Shown piece after piece: positions 42,096 through 53,444 of a stretch of DNA of 64,000 bases. The DNA lies in the NCBI GenBank assembly GCA_963575745.1, contig CAUYUJ010018457.1, positions 101,501 through 165,500 of the forward strand, read 5' to 3'. The notes beneath the pieces were generated by a model that saw only the letters and a list, made by a program, of their open reading frames with translations, made no database searches and was not told the DNA's origin. The position numbers were made by a program, and so were the translations under genes. The first letter of the stretch is position 1; each line of letters begins with the position of its first letter. Source of the DNA: Prorocentrum cordatum. Lineage: Eukaryota > Sar > Dinophyceae > Prorocentrales > Prorocentraceae.

Positions 42096-42177
42096 ATACT
42101 GTTCGTTCTTGCCTGCTCGCGTGTCATTCAACGTGTATGTCCCAAACACTTGGTACCCGCCCTGTTCGTCTTCGATC
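42088..42177. repeat. 90-bp dispersed repeat, copy 2
   Basis: Partner of 40456-40545, with the same CAA-rich 5' neighbour. Confidence 0.75.
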
Positions 42178-42729
42178 GTACCCCCTGGGGACCTGCCGCG
42201 AGTAATTGGTGCATCCCCTGAAACACGGGAAGAGAGGACGGATGGAAGGGGGAGGGAGAAGGATGGAGCACGGGATTGGCAGGAGGGGGAGTAGGAGCAG
42301 AAGACACGTGGCAGAACCAGACGGGCCCATCGGGTGGGTAGAGCCTAACAGGTGGGTCGGGAAGGCGGGCTCAAGCGGCCAGGTCAAGCAGGCGTGTTTG
42401 TGAACAGGAAATAACATATGAATCGCGAGGAGAGCTCGAGCAATAGCGCGATTCCGAAGTAAATCGTGAGAAAGGCCACCACGAGAGCGTGATTCCTGAG
42501 TGTCGAGGGCGCGGCGTCTGAATACATTGCGATGAAATCTCACGCGAACGCGCGATTCATGCGTACCTTGTGAGGAAGTCCCGAGCGATGCCACGATCTT
42601 GGAATAACTTGCGAAGAATTATCAAGCGGGAGCCGTTGTTGTTGTAACTCGGCGGCCCGGGTGCGAGCCCCGGGAGGAGCATTCCAATTGACAAAAAACA
42701 TTAGTTCCCCCGCAGAGGGGGATCACAAC

Positions 42730-43090
42730 TGATATGTGTTTAGAAATGGAAGCTCAGCAACAACGATAACTTTAACAACAGTAACAACAACCTAAGCAGC
42801 ACCAACAACCACAATACCAACAATAACATCAACAACAACAGCAACGGCAACACCAACACCAAGACCAACACCAACGCCAACACCACCACCGACAACAGCA
42901 ACACCAACAACACAAACAGCAACAACAACAGCAACAACAACAGCAACAACAACAGCAACAACAACAACACCAACAACAACAACAACAGCAACAGCAACAA
43001 CAACAACAACCGCAACAACAACAACAACAACAACAACAACACCAACAACAACAACAACAACAACAGCAGCAGCAGCAACAACAACACCAG
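42730..43090. repeat. CAA microsatellite, second block
   Basis: About 350 bp of CAACAACAA with CAC and CAG variants. 42420-42640 carries the GAGAGCGYGATTCC repeat again. Confidence 0.9.
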
Positions 43091-43099
43091 GACACTGAA

Positions 43100-43860
43100 T
43101 TCCCATGCAAGTGGGCGCTTCAAATGTGTCCTCGTTTGAAGTACCATGGAAGTTCCACTATCCTTCCACCTGCCCGATCCTTGAACTGAATCCTCTTCAT
43201 CTCTCCTCCAACCCGTTACCTTCTTCCCCCCAACGCCTCCCGTCCCCTCTATCTGGCCTGGCCCATCCGCTCCTCCCTTCCCCCCTGCGGTCCTCAGGCA
43301 CGTTCTTGTGCGAGCCCTGCGGATCATTTCCCGTGGGCAAGCGGATGTGGACACATGCAGGCACTGCGGCATAGCAAACACATAATCAGAATCGGAGATA
43401 TGGATGGCAGCAAAGACGGAGGCGAAGACACCAGGCAGACCAGCGGACACACGATTGACGTGCTGCCTAGACAGAACAGCGAGTGGCGGCGGAAGGGGAG
43501 GAGTGGTGGCGGAAGGGGAGGGAGGAGGGCGAGAGGAAAGGAGGGAAGAGGGGGAGGAGAAGGGGGGAGGAGGAGGTGGAACCCCAGACCCCCTTCTGCT
43601 ATCTCATCCCCCTTCCTCCTCATCTCCTCCACACTCCGCCATCTCCCCGCCCCACCTCCCTCCCCAGAGGTCATCAGACCTCCGCGGATGCCTCCAGCTA
43701 AGAAGGCATCGAAACGGGGAAGACAATTAAGACATCGATCCTCCCTCGATCCGTTCCTCTCCTCCCGTTGGCACCACTTGGCTCGTCAGCGATAGCACCC
43801 GCAGCAGCAGACGAAACGAGCGCGCCCCACTGAAAACTGAATCGCCACCCGCAAACTGGG
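43100..43860. other. no clear gene
   Basis: C/T-rich and GGA segments with no supportable exon. Confidence 0.35.
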
Positions 43861-43867
43861 AAGTAAG

Positions 43868-44030
43868 TTGGGGGTGGCAAGGGAGACACCCCCAGCCTCC
43901 GCCTCGTCATACGTGCTGAACTCAGAACTCTGCAAACTAGACCGTGCAATCACGAAAGCAATGCTGAAGCTTGGCACACTCCCTGTCGTCAGGGGTCGCC
44001 ATGTCTCGGGGGCGCGCAGACATGGATTAG
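43868..44030 (+). CDS. weak possible exon
   Basis: The plus strand reads ASASSYVLNSELCKLDRAIT, then KAMLKLGTLPVVRGRHVSGA, protein-like for about 50 residues before the foldback element. No family or splice sites identified. Confidence 0.25.
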
Positions 44031-44167
44031 CGATCCATGGATTTGGCGCGCGGTCGCCAAATCCATGGATCGGGGGAAGTGCCCTCCCAAAATGCTGCCG
44101 GTGTCGCCTCGTTCGGCGTCGGAAATCCGCGATTTCCCATGAAAACAAGACCCGTCGCTAATCCATG
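44021..44167. mobile_element. nested palindromic foldback element
   Basis: The outer arms CATGGATTAGCGA (44021-44033) and TCGCTAATCCATG (44155-44167) enclose a perfect 18-bp hairpin, CGATCCATGGATTTGGCG (44031-44048) with CGCCAAATCCATGGATCG (44055-44072), and a smaller one GGAAATC/GATTTCC (44121-44137). Confidence 0.75.
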
Positions 44168-44429
44168 CCCCCTGAATCCACGTTTGCGATCGCCTGAATG
44201 TCAAATCACAGGGGGACTTCCTCCCCTCACTCATACCTCCTCTCCCTGCTGCGAAGCGCGGTCCTTGCGCCCATTGACTGGGCGCGGGCGCAAGCCCCTC
44301 TGGTGTCCAGCACGGGTCCCCAGGAGCACACGCTGCACAGCGCCCAGCGGAAAAGCGCGCAGCAACCAACCCGCGGCCGCCCTCCCCCTCCCTCTTCCCA
44401 CGCGAGCCCTGGAGCCGAAATTGCACTCG

Positions 44430-44680
44430 GCAGTCTTCTCCTGCCCTTGGGGTGCCCTGTGCGCGTCGGGGAACGCGGTGGCCTTCCTGACGGCTCCACC
44501 TGCACGGAGAAACTGCTCGCCGCTCCGGGTGGTGTGGAACTCTTCCACCACGAGGGGCGGTGGCCGGGGAGGGCGAGGTGGGCAGTCTGGGCGGGCCTCG
44601 CCTCCTTGCAGATCTCGTCCAGCAAGGTGCACTTCTTGGCCTCGGCCCCAGCGCCCCGCGAGCCCCGTCGACCCAGGCAC
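44430..44680 (-). CDS. possible exon
   Basis: The minus strand has AEAKKCTLLDEICKEARPAQ and, in a neighbouring frame, VVEEFHTTRSGEQFLRAGGA, VRKATAFPDAHRAPQGQEKT. Both are protein-like, so a frame change or separate exons is likely. Same strand as the next candidate exon upstream. Unidentified. Confidence 0.3.
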
Positions 44681-44689
44681 CCAAACCAC

Positions 44690-44852
44690 ACTCCTCGTCG
44701 TTATCATCCTCATTCTCATCCTCATCCTCATCCTTATCCTCATCCTTATCCTTATCCTCATCCGTATCCTCACCCTCCTCCTCCTCCTCCTCATCATCAT
44801 TATCATCACCACCACCATCATCATCCTCACCGCCACCGCCACCGCCACCGCC

Positions 44853-44883
<31 letters not shown>

Positions 44884-45190
44884 GCAGCATCATCATCATC
44901 AGCAGCATCAGCATCATCAGCATCATCATCACTACCATGATCACCACCAGCACCATCATCCTCATCACCAAACCACCACCAACACCATCACCATCATCAT
45001 CACCAGCATCATCATCATCAGCATCAGCATCATCATCAACAACATCATCATCATCGTCATCATCACCATTATCAGCATCAACAACATCATCATCATCGTT
45101 ATACGTAACATCCGCATCATCCTCATCATGTTCATCATCAGCAGCATCATCATCGTCGACGTCGTCATTATCATCCTCATCATCATCTTT
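44690..45190. repeat. CTCATC and CAT/CAC microsatellite
   Basis: CATCCTCATC units, then CACCACCATCATCAT and CATCATCAG to 45190. Confidence 0.9.
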
Positions 45191-45320
45191 TTGGGGTTGG
45201 CATCGCGCCCACAAAGCTTCACCCGCCTCGGCAACGACCGCTGTGCGAATCAACAGGTCGCCAGGCAAACCGGGAACACCACACGAACCGACCTGCGATA
45301 GGCAAAGACGTGGATTGAAT
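45190..45320 (-). CDS. possible exon upstream of the CAT repeat
   Basis: Reads LSQVGSCGVPGLPGDLLIRT, then AVVAEAGEALWARCQPQK before the acidic repeat frame. Protein-like with no low complexity. It could be spliced to the candidate exon at 44430-44680. Unidentified. Confidence 0.35.
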
Positions 45321-45845
45321 CGTGGCCTGAAGGATGAGCGAGCATGCCGCATGCGAAACGAAAGGGAAGAGGGATGAAGAGAAAGGAGGAAGGAGCGCCA
45401 GGGAGGAAATGAGGGAGAACAAAGCGAAATGCCTAATGCGGCCGAGCGGCAGTTGGCACGAGAAACGAGCTGTACAAGCACAGCCGGGCACACACGAAGA
45501 GGGAAACAACAAAAAATCCACAAGCCGTTCTAGCAGGGCGGGCAGGGCAGGCGGAAGCCGAGGCTCGACACGGCCACACTCCTCAGCAACACGGTGGGGC
45601 GCACGCAGTGAACCTTTCTGCAAAGGGGAAGAAGGAACGAGGAAGAAGGAAAGGAACGGGAACCAGAAAGCAGGGCACCAGGGCCAATGCTGGCGCACCA
45701 CGGGCCTCACACGCACGACCTGCGCAGGCGGGGCGGCGCAGATGCTCTGGCGCGCAGGCCGGCCCCGGACACGAACGCCTCGCTCCGCCACCCCGAGGGG
45801 GGGAGGGACAAGCCGGGAGAAGCCGAGAGCGGACCACTTCGGGGA

Positions 45846-45972
45846 ACCAAAAAGGACATAAACATAAAAACTCGGAGGTCCGCGCGGATTTCTCGGATCG
45901 GCGCTGGGGCCACCTGGCGGCGCCTCCGGCGCCGCCCCTGGCGCGCTGGGGCCCCCGAGGGTTACCAAAAAG
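45846..45972. mobile_element. truncated family III element with direct repeats
   Basis: GACATAAACATAAAAACTCG, GAGGTCCGCGCGGATTTCTC and GGATCGGCGCTGGGGCC match the family III arm; the far arm is missing. It is flanked by ACCAAAAAG at 45846-45854 and again at 45964-45972, a 9-bp direct repeat. 45321-45845 has no supportable gene. Confidence 0.6.
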
Positions 45973-46249
45973 AAGCAGGGAAAAAAGGGGGATCCAAAGT
46001 CCGTTCCCTCCTGCCCCTCCCCCCTCGGCAGGCCGCTCGCGCACGCGCCCTCGCGCTGGCGGGCGGCCGCGCGCCGCGGCAGGGGAGGCCAAAACACATT
46101 CCCCCAGCGACGCCGCAGGCGCGCCGCGGCCGGGGCAGGCCGGCGCAGATGCGTCTGCGTGGCCCAGCACGGCGGCAGCCCAGCGAGGACGTCAGGAGAG
46201 CATGCCAACTGGGAGAGAGCACCGAGAAAATGCACGCTGAGGCACTCCT

Positions 46250-46780
46250 GCAAGACCTTTCCGGACAAGAGCGGGAAGCGCCGCTTCTCTGAGCTTGCAT
46301 GCGCACGCGCGCGAGGAGTTGCATTCAGCACGCATGTTTGCGCATGGGGTGCCATCGCTGGGATCCCCTGCGTGCCCAGATGGTTGCCATTGGCAGCTAA
46401 TGTCTAGTGGTTGTCTGCGCTTGCTTTGGTCAAGCGTTGCGCGTGGCCTGTGCATGTGTGTGTGTGCGTGTGTGCGTGTGCCTGTGTCTCTGTGTGTGTG
46501 CCTATGTGCGGCGGTGTGCGTGTGTGCGGCTGTGCGTGCAAGGTGTCTTGGGCGCGCGGGACGGGGGGTGTACGGCGTGCGTACGGATGTGCTCCGGGGG
46601 TGACCGGCGGAGGGATGTACGGTGCACGTGCGGGATGTGTTCTGGGGGGGACGGGCGGAGGAATGTACGGCATGAGTATGGTATATCCGTGGTGTACGTT
46701 TCTATATGGCCATTTGCGTGCTGGGGGTGTGTCATGTGTTCTGTGCGTTGCATGCGTCGTGTATTGCGTCGTGTGGCAAC
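46250..46780. repeat. family IV unit, copy 1, with TG-rich tail
   Basis: Starts CCTTTCCGGACAAGAGCGGG, AAGCGCCGCTTCTCTGAGCT, then CGCTGGGATCCCCTGCGTGC, a GTGGTTGTCTGCGCTTGCTT block and TGTGTG repeats to 46550. The tail has GGTGTACGTTTCTATATGGC. 46790-47000 is a GAT/CAT microsatellite. Confidence 0.75.
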
Positions 46781-47099
46781 CAACGATGGCAATGACACTG
46801 ACGATGATGATGACGATGGCGATGACGCTGATAATGTCAATGATGGTGACGATGACGATGATGCTGCTCATGTTGATGATGATGATGATGATGCTGACGA
46901 TGATGCTGACTATGATAATAGTGATCATGATCATCATCATAATCATCAGAATCATCATCCTCGTGATCACGATCATGCTTGGAATAATGGTGAAGATGAT
47001 GAAAGGTTTCTTAGGGTGTACTCTGGCGTTTTTGGGGTCCTCTGGGGCGCTTATTGGAGCTGTCTTCGGTCATTGTGAAGCCCTCCAGAAGCGTTCCAA

Positions 47100-47245
47100 G
47101 ACGAAGCATCAAGTAGAACGCACTCGACATTTCGATGTTCTGAGGATGTATCGAGCGAAATAGCAATGTTCGAGCCTCGACGTCTCAAAATAAGCTCTTC
47201 GAGCTGTTGTTGTTCGAAAATGTCTCGAGCGAAACGGCCAATGTG
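47100..47245. repeat. family V satellite units (GAGGATGTATCGAGCGAAA), plus orientation
   Basis: Two or three diverged units directly before family IV copy 2. Confidence 0.6.
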
Positions 47246-47930
47246 AGGGGAACCTTTCCGGACAAGAACGGGAAGCGCCGCTTCTCTGAGCTGGCCTGCG
47301 CAAGCGCGCATGGATTTGCAACCAACGCGCATGCGTGTCCATGAATGCAGTCGCTGGGCTCCCCTAATTGCCCAGATGGTCGCCGTTGGTAGCTCGTGTT
47401 TAGTGGTTGCCTGCGGCTGCTCTGGTCAGGTGTTGCGCGTGGCCTATGCCTGTGTGCGCATGTGCATGTGCATGTGTAAACGTGTGTGTGCCAGTGTGTG
47501 TGCCTGAGTGCGCGGCTGTGTGCGTGTGTGCGCGTGTGTGCGCGGGCGTGTACAAGGTCTGTGCCAGGGGGCGGGGGGAGGGGGTTCGCGGTGTGCGTAC
47601 GGGGCGTTTCTGGCGGGCACGCGGGGGGGTTGTACGGTGTGCGTGCGGGGCGTGTGCCTGGCGGGCGGGCGGTAGGGGCGCAGGGTGTGCGTACGCGTTG
47701 TGTTTAGTGTGAGTGATGTATTGTTTACGTGGCGTGTGCTCTGTATGGGCATTCATGCGCGTTATTCCTCCTCCTCCTCCTCCTCCTCCTCCAACTCCTC
47801 CTCCAACGCATCATCCTCCTCCTCCTGCTCTTCCTCCTCCTGTTCCTTTTCGTTCGCCTCCTCCATCTCCTCCTCCTCCTACTCCTCCTCCTCCTCCTCC
47901 TCGTTTCTCTGGGGATGTCTCGAGCGAAAG
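47243..47930. repeat. family IV unit, copy 2, with TG tail and CCT microsatellite
   Basis: GGAACCTTTCCGGACAAGAA, CGGGAAGCGCCGCTTCTCTG, the ATGAATGCAGTCGCTGGGCT block, TG repeats (47450-47560), a GTTTACGTGGCGTGTGCTCT tail and CCT at 47765-47910. Confidence 0.75.
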
Positions 47931-48955
47931 CCTCATTGTGAACGAAAGGCGTTTCACCCATACGACTTCAACATCCCAGTTGTTCGAGGATGTATCAAAC
48001 GAAGCGGCCACTTTGAGGGGAACCTGTCCTGTTTGAGCTGAGTGGTTGCCTGGGGTTGCTTTGGTCAGCTGTACCACGTGGACTGCACAGTGCGTGCGTA
48101 TGTGCGTATATGCCTGTGTGCGTATATGCCCGTGCGTGTGTGTGTGTATGTTATGTTGTGTTGTGTTGTGTTGTGTCGTGTCGTGTCGTGTCGTGTCGTG
48201 GTGTGTTGTGTTGCGTTGTGCTGTGGTGTATGTGTGTGCGCCTGTGTGTGCTTGTGTGTGCGACCGTATTGACGCGCGTATGCAGGGGGCGCAACGCCAA
48301 CCTGTGCACCTCAACCCGCCTGGCCGTTTTAAACGGCCTTGCCGTTCTAATACGGACGGTGCTTCTAACCTGGAATGGAACTGTTTCAGACTTCGCTCCA
48401 AAATCAAAATTCCTGAGGATGTTTCAAGCGAAACACCCGTTTTCATTGGCCCAGGGTTCCTTTCTGACATCGGTGATCGAAGGATGTCTCGAACAAGAGC
48501 GTCATTGTTCAACATTTTTGCGATTTTGACAACGATTTTAACATCTCTATTTCACGACGACATATCGAAGAAAGGCCTCACTTTCGACATGCAGCGATTT
48601 TGATTACCCCTTTCCCACATCCCATGTTCCGGAGGATGTCTCAAACGAAACGGCTCTTTGTTTACGAATAGACCGACCTATTTCGCGAGCCATTCCAACA
48701 TCTCATCGCTTGGAGAATGTAGCAGGCGAGCGCCTCCTGCTTTCAGATAGTAGGTCTTGAAACAACCCCTTCGACATTTCATTGTTGTTGATAGTGTCTC
48801 ATGCGAAATGAGAATACTCAAATAATCGTTGGATTGCTGGGCGAGCTCCATAATTCATGGTGGATGTCTCGGGCGAGAGCCTCATATTTAACACAATGCG
48901 TCTCGAGCATATTATCTCAACATCCCCATTTTGAGGATGCCTCGAGTGAGACGGC
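47915..48955. repeat. family V satellite array and TGTGT microsatellite
   Basis: GGGGATGTCTCGAGCGAAAG, GAGGATGTTTCAAGCGAAAC, GAAGGATGTCTCGAACAAG, GAGGATGTCTCAAACGAAAC and similar blocks recur every 60-130 bp. A partial family IV tail with TG/TGTCG repeats lies at 48035-48260. Confidence 0.65.
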
Positions 48956-49500
48956 AATTTGGGGGGAACTTTTCCGGACAAGAACGGGAAGCGCCGCTTC
49001 TCTGAGCTTGCCTGCGCGCGCGCATGGATTTGCAACCGACGCGCACGCGTGCACATGGATGCAGTCGCTGGGCCCCCCGAAATGCACAGATGGTCGTCGT
49101 CGGTAGCTCGTGTTTAATGGTTGCCTGTGGTTGCTTTCGTTAGGTGTTGCGCGTGACCCACGCTTGTGACTGTGCATGTGTGTGCGCGTGTGCGCCTGTG
49201 CGGCTGCGCGCGCGCGTGCGCGCGCGCGCGCGCGCGCGCGTGCGCGCGCAGGGCGCGTGCCGAGGGGGCGGAGAGGGGGCCGCGCAGCGCGCCAGGCGCG
49301 CGTGCCCAGCGGGCGGGCGGGAGGGGCGCGGGGTGCGCGTGCGTCTTGTGTTTGTTGTGAGTGGTTCGCTGTTTACGTGGTGCATGCTCTATATGGACAT
49401 TCAAGCGTTGGGGGCGCGTCGTGGTCCTCCTCTTCCTCCTGCTCCTCCTCGCCCTCCTCTTCCTCCTCCTCCGCATCCCCCCCCCCCCCCCCATCCCGTG
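48955..49500. repeat. family IV unit, copy 3
   Basis: GGAACTTTTCCGGACAAGAA through CATGGATGCAGTCGCTGGGC, GGTTGCCTGTGGTTGCTTTC, TGTGCGCGTG, a CG-rich run (49200-49250), a TTTACGTGGTGCATGCTCTA tail and CCT/C-run to 49496. Confidence 0.75.
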
Positions 49501-50375
49501 CCGGGCGCGACGTGGGTCGGGGCGGTTTGGGCGCCATTTCCTCAGCGAGGGAAAACGGCGCGCGAACTGTGCGCGAGCGGTCGTCTTCGCGCGTTTCTAC
49601 GAACGCGCGCCGACAAGCGAACTGCGCGCGGGCGGTCGCGGCCCGCGCCTCCTGCGCGCGAGCGGGCTGCGCGCGTTGAAAAAGGCGCCCTCGCTACATG
49701 AGATCGCGCTCCGCGCGGATGCTCTTCCCGAGTGCCCGGGCAAGGTCGTCGCCTGATCTCTTCGCGCGCAACGTCCAGGCCCGCAGATCGGAGCGGCAAC
49801 GTTCCCATTCGGATGCGCGCGCGCTCTGGGATGGGCCCGCGCATCGCGAGACGCCAATTGGGACGCGCGCGCGCTATCTGGGACGGCCAAGTGCCCGGCG
49901 TCGCGAGACGCCATGCAGCGCGTCGACTTCAAGCGCTTACAGCGAGCATTGAAACGCTCCGGGGGTGAAAACGAGGAGGCCCCTCCGGAGCCGCTGACTG
50001 GCGCGCCCCAGCGCCATCGGCTGAAAGCGCAAAGTTGCCGGGCACGAGGACGCGCGAGAGAGCGCCATCACACGATGGGCCGCGGAGTGGCGCGCCGCCC
50101 CCTCAGCGGCGCAAGTGCGGTCAGACAGCCGGAAAACATCGCCAGATGGCGCTGCCCCCGAGGGCGCGCGCGCAAGAAACGGCGATGCAAGATGCGACGT
50201 CGCCCCAATGGGTGCCCACCGCGCGTCGCGCCCGCGCATGGGCGCCTCATCGGACTCGACGAGACACCCGCGCGGCCAGTTAAACCCATCTTGCTCGGCC
50301 TTGGCAACGCGAGCACATGCGCCCCTCGCGACTCCTGCAATGCGCTGATTGGCATCATGAGGCCCCCCCATCCGT
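49501..50375. other. CGCGCG-rich sequence, no clear gene
   Basis: High density of GCGCGC and short degenerate duplications (GGGATGGGCCCGCGCATCGC and GGGACGGCCAAGTGCCCGGC around 49830-49900). Overlapping open frames on both strands. Confidence 0.4.
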
Positions 50376-50710
50376 CTACTCCACGGAAGTCCGCGTCTTG
50401 CGCAGTTCCGCCCGCGCGTCCTTGAATGCGGCCGTCTTCTGCTTGAGCTGCACCTTGCAATGGCAGGCGACCGCTTCTGCCGCGGCGGCTTCGCGCCGGG
50501 CGGCGCACGCGCTCCTGTCGCGCTGGTTGGAGCGGCGTGACCGCGCGCACGGGGCGCTCAAGGTCGCGCAATTTGCCCGCCGAGGTTTTGCGAGCTGCGG
50601 CGCGCGCTTCCCTCGCCAGCTTGGCTACGGCTGGTAGGTTGCCGAAGTCGCGACCTCTCCTCGCGACCTCGTGCGCCTCGTTGCCGCGTCGTTTCCTCAC
50701 GTGGGCGGCG
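50376..50710 (-). CDS. possible coiled-coil open frame, frameshifted
   Basis: The minus strand reads HVRKRRGNEAHEVARRGRDF, GNLPAVAKLAREARAAARKT and SAGKLRDLERPVRAV. From about 50530 the sense is better one frame over: CAARREAAAAEAVACHCKVQ, LKQKTAAFKDARAELRKTRT and SVE with TAG at 50376. Ala/Arg/Glu-rich with heptad character. No family recognised. Confidence 0.3.
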
Positions 50711-51755
50711 CGAGCCAAACCGGTCGCGGATGGTCGGGGCCCGCTCGTGCAAAATCCGCCGGGGTCTCTATCACTCAGCCTGGCGGCGCTCGGGTTGCAC
50801 GCGCTCGGCGGGCGCAGGCAGGAGAATTTCCACGAGGCAGATAACGAGAAGGAGGGGTGGGGAGACATGACGGCGAGCGCCAAGGGGCGCCTGAACCAAA
50901 GGGTCTCGGCACGACGCGGCCTTTCGAACGCAGACTCGTCTGAGAGCGAGGCGCCTGGAGAGGGGGGTCATCAGATGATTGCGCCGCGCCAGTGCGTGAG
51001 TTTCGACGCTGGCTTCAGACGGCCCGTCACGCCCCGCCTTCTTCTCGCAACATTCGCCCAGGGAGGGGATTCGCAAGCGATTCGCGAACAATCACAATTT
51101 GCCCGCTCGCCCTGCCCCCCCCCCCCCCGCCGCCCCCGCCCACGCACGCGCGCGCGCCCCATCAATCGCGGCGGCCGAAACGAATGCTGCAGGGCGAGGG
51201 GTCGGCAAACGCGGCAGTCGACAGGCTGTCGAGTTTTTCGTCGCCAAGTGGCTGCGCGTCTATCCACCTGGGCGCGCGTAGACCCCCCGGAACCAGACAA
51301 AACAGATGATTCGCATGGGTTTTCGGACCCCGACCTGACGCCCATGTTATGCCATCGATTCCCTATCTCTGGCTCGGCGAGTGGCGCCGCGAGCAGGATG
51401 GGGGAAGGTAGCGAGCGCAACCGAAACGACGAACTGAATTGGTCAGGCGCGTTCCTCCCCCCCTCCTCTTTCTTCCTCCCCCCCCCACCCCCACCTCGCG
51501 CCCCCCCCTGCCCCCCCTCTTTCTTCGCCCTCCTCTCCCCTCCTCGACGCCGCGCTGGACAACGCTGAAACCGCCCGGGCCTTCATCGTGCCTGGCGCCC
51601 CCCCTCCTCCAACTCCTGTTCCTCCCTCCTCCTATTCCTCCCCCTTTCCCCCCCCCTCTCCCCCCCCCCTCCTCTTCCTCGCTTCCCTCGCTCGCTCGAG
51701 GATTTCTCGACGAGGGGGGGGGGGGGGGGGGGGGGGCATTTTGAACGGGGGGCGT
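50711..51755. other. no supportable gene
   Basis: GC-rich with C runs (51115-51128, 51480-51490) and CCT/CCCC at 51440-51700, ending in a G23 run (51714-51736). A minus frame at 51280-51400 (GVRSGSENPCESSVLSGSGG) is weakly protein-like. Confidence 0.35.
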
Positions 51756-52205
51756 CTTGCAGCAGGTCGCCCACCATCCCATGGTTTCGCGGTTTCGAGT
51801 GAGTCTCAATCTTCGGATTTCTACGACTGCGCAACATCCCCGGATATCTAATCTCTGCGATGGCGTCTCGAGCGCGAGCCTCGCGCGCGACGTGAAGCGT
51901 CTTGAGCTGCGCCCTTGGAGGTCTCCCTTGTTCGAAGATGCCTCAAACGAAACGCCCTATTGGAGGGGGAATTCCCGCCGCCGATTTCGGAAGCCCGTTT
52001 CGAAGGAAATTCCCGTCACCGTCGTTGGGTGGCCTTTCCGGTCAAGAACGGGAAACGCCGCTTCTCCGAGCTCGCTCGCGCGCGCGCATGGATTCGCAAC
52101 CAACGCGCATGGGCGCGCGTGGGCGCAGTCAATGTGCCCTCCTAAGTGCCCAGATGGTCTTCGTCGTCGGCGTCGTCGTCGGCGTCGCCGTCAGTGTCGT
52201 CGTCT
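51756..52205. repeat. family V units followed by partial family IV unit, copy 4
   Basis: GATGGCGTCTCGAGCGCGAG and GAAGATGCCTCAAACGAAAC, then GGCCTTTCCGGTCAAGAACG, GGAAACGCCGCTTCTCCGAG and GTGGGCGCAGTCAATGTGCC. The TG tail is replaced by a CGTCGTCGGCGTCG run. Confidence 0.65.
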
Positions 52206-52990
52206 CCATCGTGCGGTTTATTCATGTTGTTTATATGTTCGTTTGTCCGGGTTGCCCGCGGCTGCCCCCCCTCGCCCCGTCGCCTCTCTTTTGCTGGCCC
52301 CCCATGGCGCGCGCCGCGGTGCCCTGCGCCTCCGCGCGCGACCGCGGCCGCCGCGCGCGCGCGGCGCCGCGGCCGCGGATCCGCTGCGGGCCAGGGCTCC
52401 AAGGGGGCCCCGCAGGACAAGAGAGAAGGCCCCGAGGACCTGGAGGGAAGAGGGCGCGGGGGCCCAGCGCCCAGGACACCCGCGAGCGCCGAGGGCCCAA
52501 GAGGGGCCGAGGCAGGGCCCGCCGCCAGAGGGAGGAAGGGGCGCCCCAGATGGCGCGAAGGAGGAGATGCGGGGGGGCCCAAGGGCCCGCGAGGGCGAGG
52601 GGGGGCGGGCCTCGAGGGCCGGGAAGAGGAGGGGGCGGCCACGGGCCGAACGAAACTACGCTCCGAGCCGGAGCACCACCGCGCCACCGCCCATATGGCC
52701 AGCCGCCAGCCCCCAGCCTATCCAGCTGGTTTGGGCGGCGGCGAGGCGCGCTCGGCTTCTCTGCTCGGCGCCCGCAGCCCCCGAATGGAGAGAGAAGCCT
52801 TCGCTGGCCTCAGAGAATCAGGAAGCCGATAGGGGGGGGGGGGGGGGGGCAGGGGGGGCGCGGTCTGGAGCGAACTGCGGACCGCAGCCCCCGGCCCGCG
52901 GGCCTCGCGCGCCCGCGCGGCCGCCCCGCCCAGCCGCGGGCAGCTCCCTCGGCGGCGCCGCGGCGCGGGCGGGCGGAGGCGGCTGCCTGC
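52206..52990. other. GC-rich low complexity, no clear gene
   Basis: GGGCCC/GGCGCGG-rich; both strands open by composition. A G run lies near 52831. Confidence 0.35.
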
Positions 52991-53008
52991 TCGGCTCTTC
53001 GGCCGCCT

Positions 53009-53430
53009 CTAGCGTCGCCTGGGGCCTCTGCCCGTCGGCGTTCGCTGCTCATCCTCAACTGTCGCTGGCTCGGCGTCCAGCTCGGGATCGTCGATGTCGG
53101 ATTCCGCGTCCAACTCAGCCCGTAGTCGTAGCGCTCGTCGCACTGCGCTGGCGCGCTCACGTCCTCGTTGGCGGGGGAGTTCTCGTGGATCGCGTGCTCG
53201 TAGCAACCGTCGTCCTCGTCGCTCTCCTCGGCGTCACCCCCGAGGCCGCCCTGGGGCTCCTCCTCGAACCCCCATCGGTGTCTGAGCCTTGCGGGTCCTC
53301 CGGCGTGGCGGGCCTGGCGGGCCTGCCATCTCACGACAGGCTGGGGGGTCCGTGGCCTCGGCCCCTCTGACGCCCTCCCCACCAGCTCCTGCGCGGGGGC
53401 CCAGACGCACTGATCGTAAGGCACGCAAGG
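53009..53430 (-). CDS. possible acidic open frame
   Basis: One minus frame gives GGDAEESDEDDGCYEHAIHE, NSPANEDVSAPAQCDERYDY. Another gives RALRLRAELDAESDIDDPEL, DAEPATVEDEQRTPTGRG. Each is protein-like in a different part, so splicing or a frame change would be needed. Unidentified. Confidence 0.3.
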
Positions 53431-53444
53431 CTCCGCGCCCCGAT

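Noticed and set aside
42740-43450. Leu/Val/Cys-rich minus-strand frames
   Set aside because: Translation of the CAA repeat complement (GTT/TTG).
46400-49400. Cys/Val-rich and His/Thr-rich frames
   Set aside because: Translation of TG/TGTGCG repeats in family IV tails.
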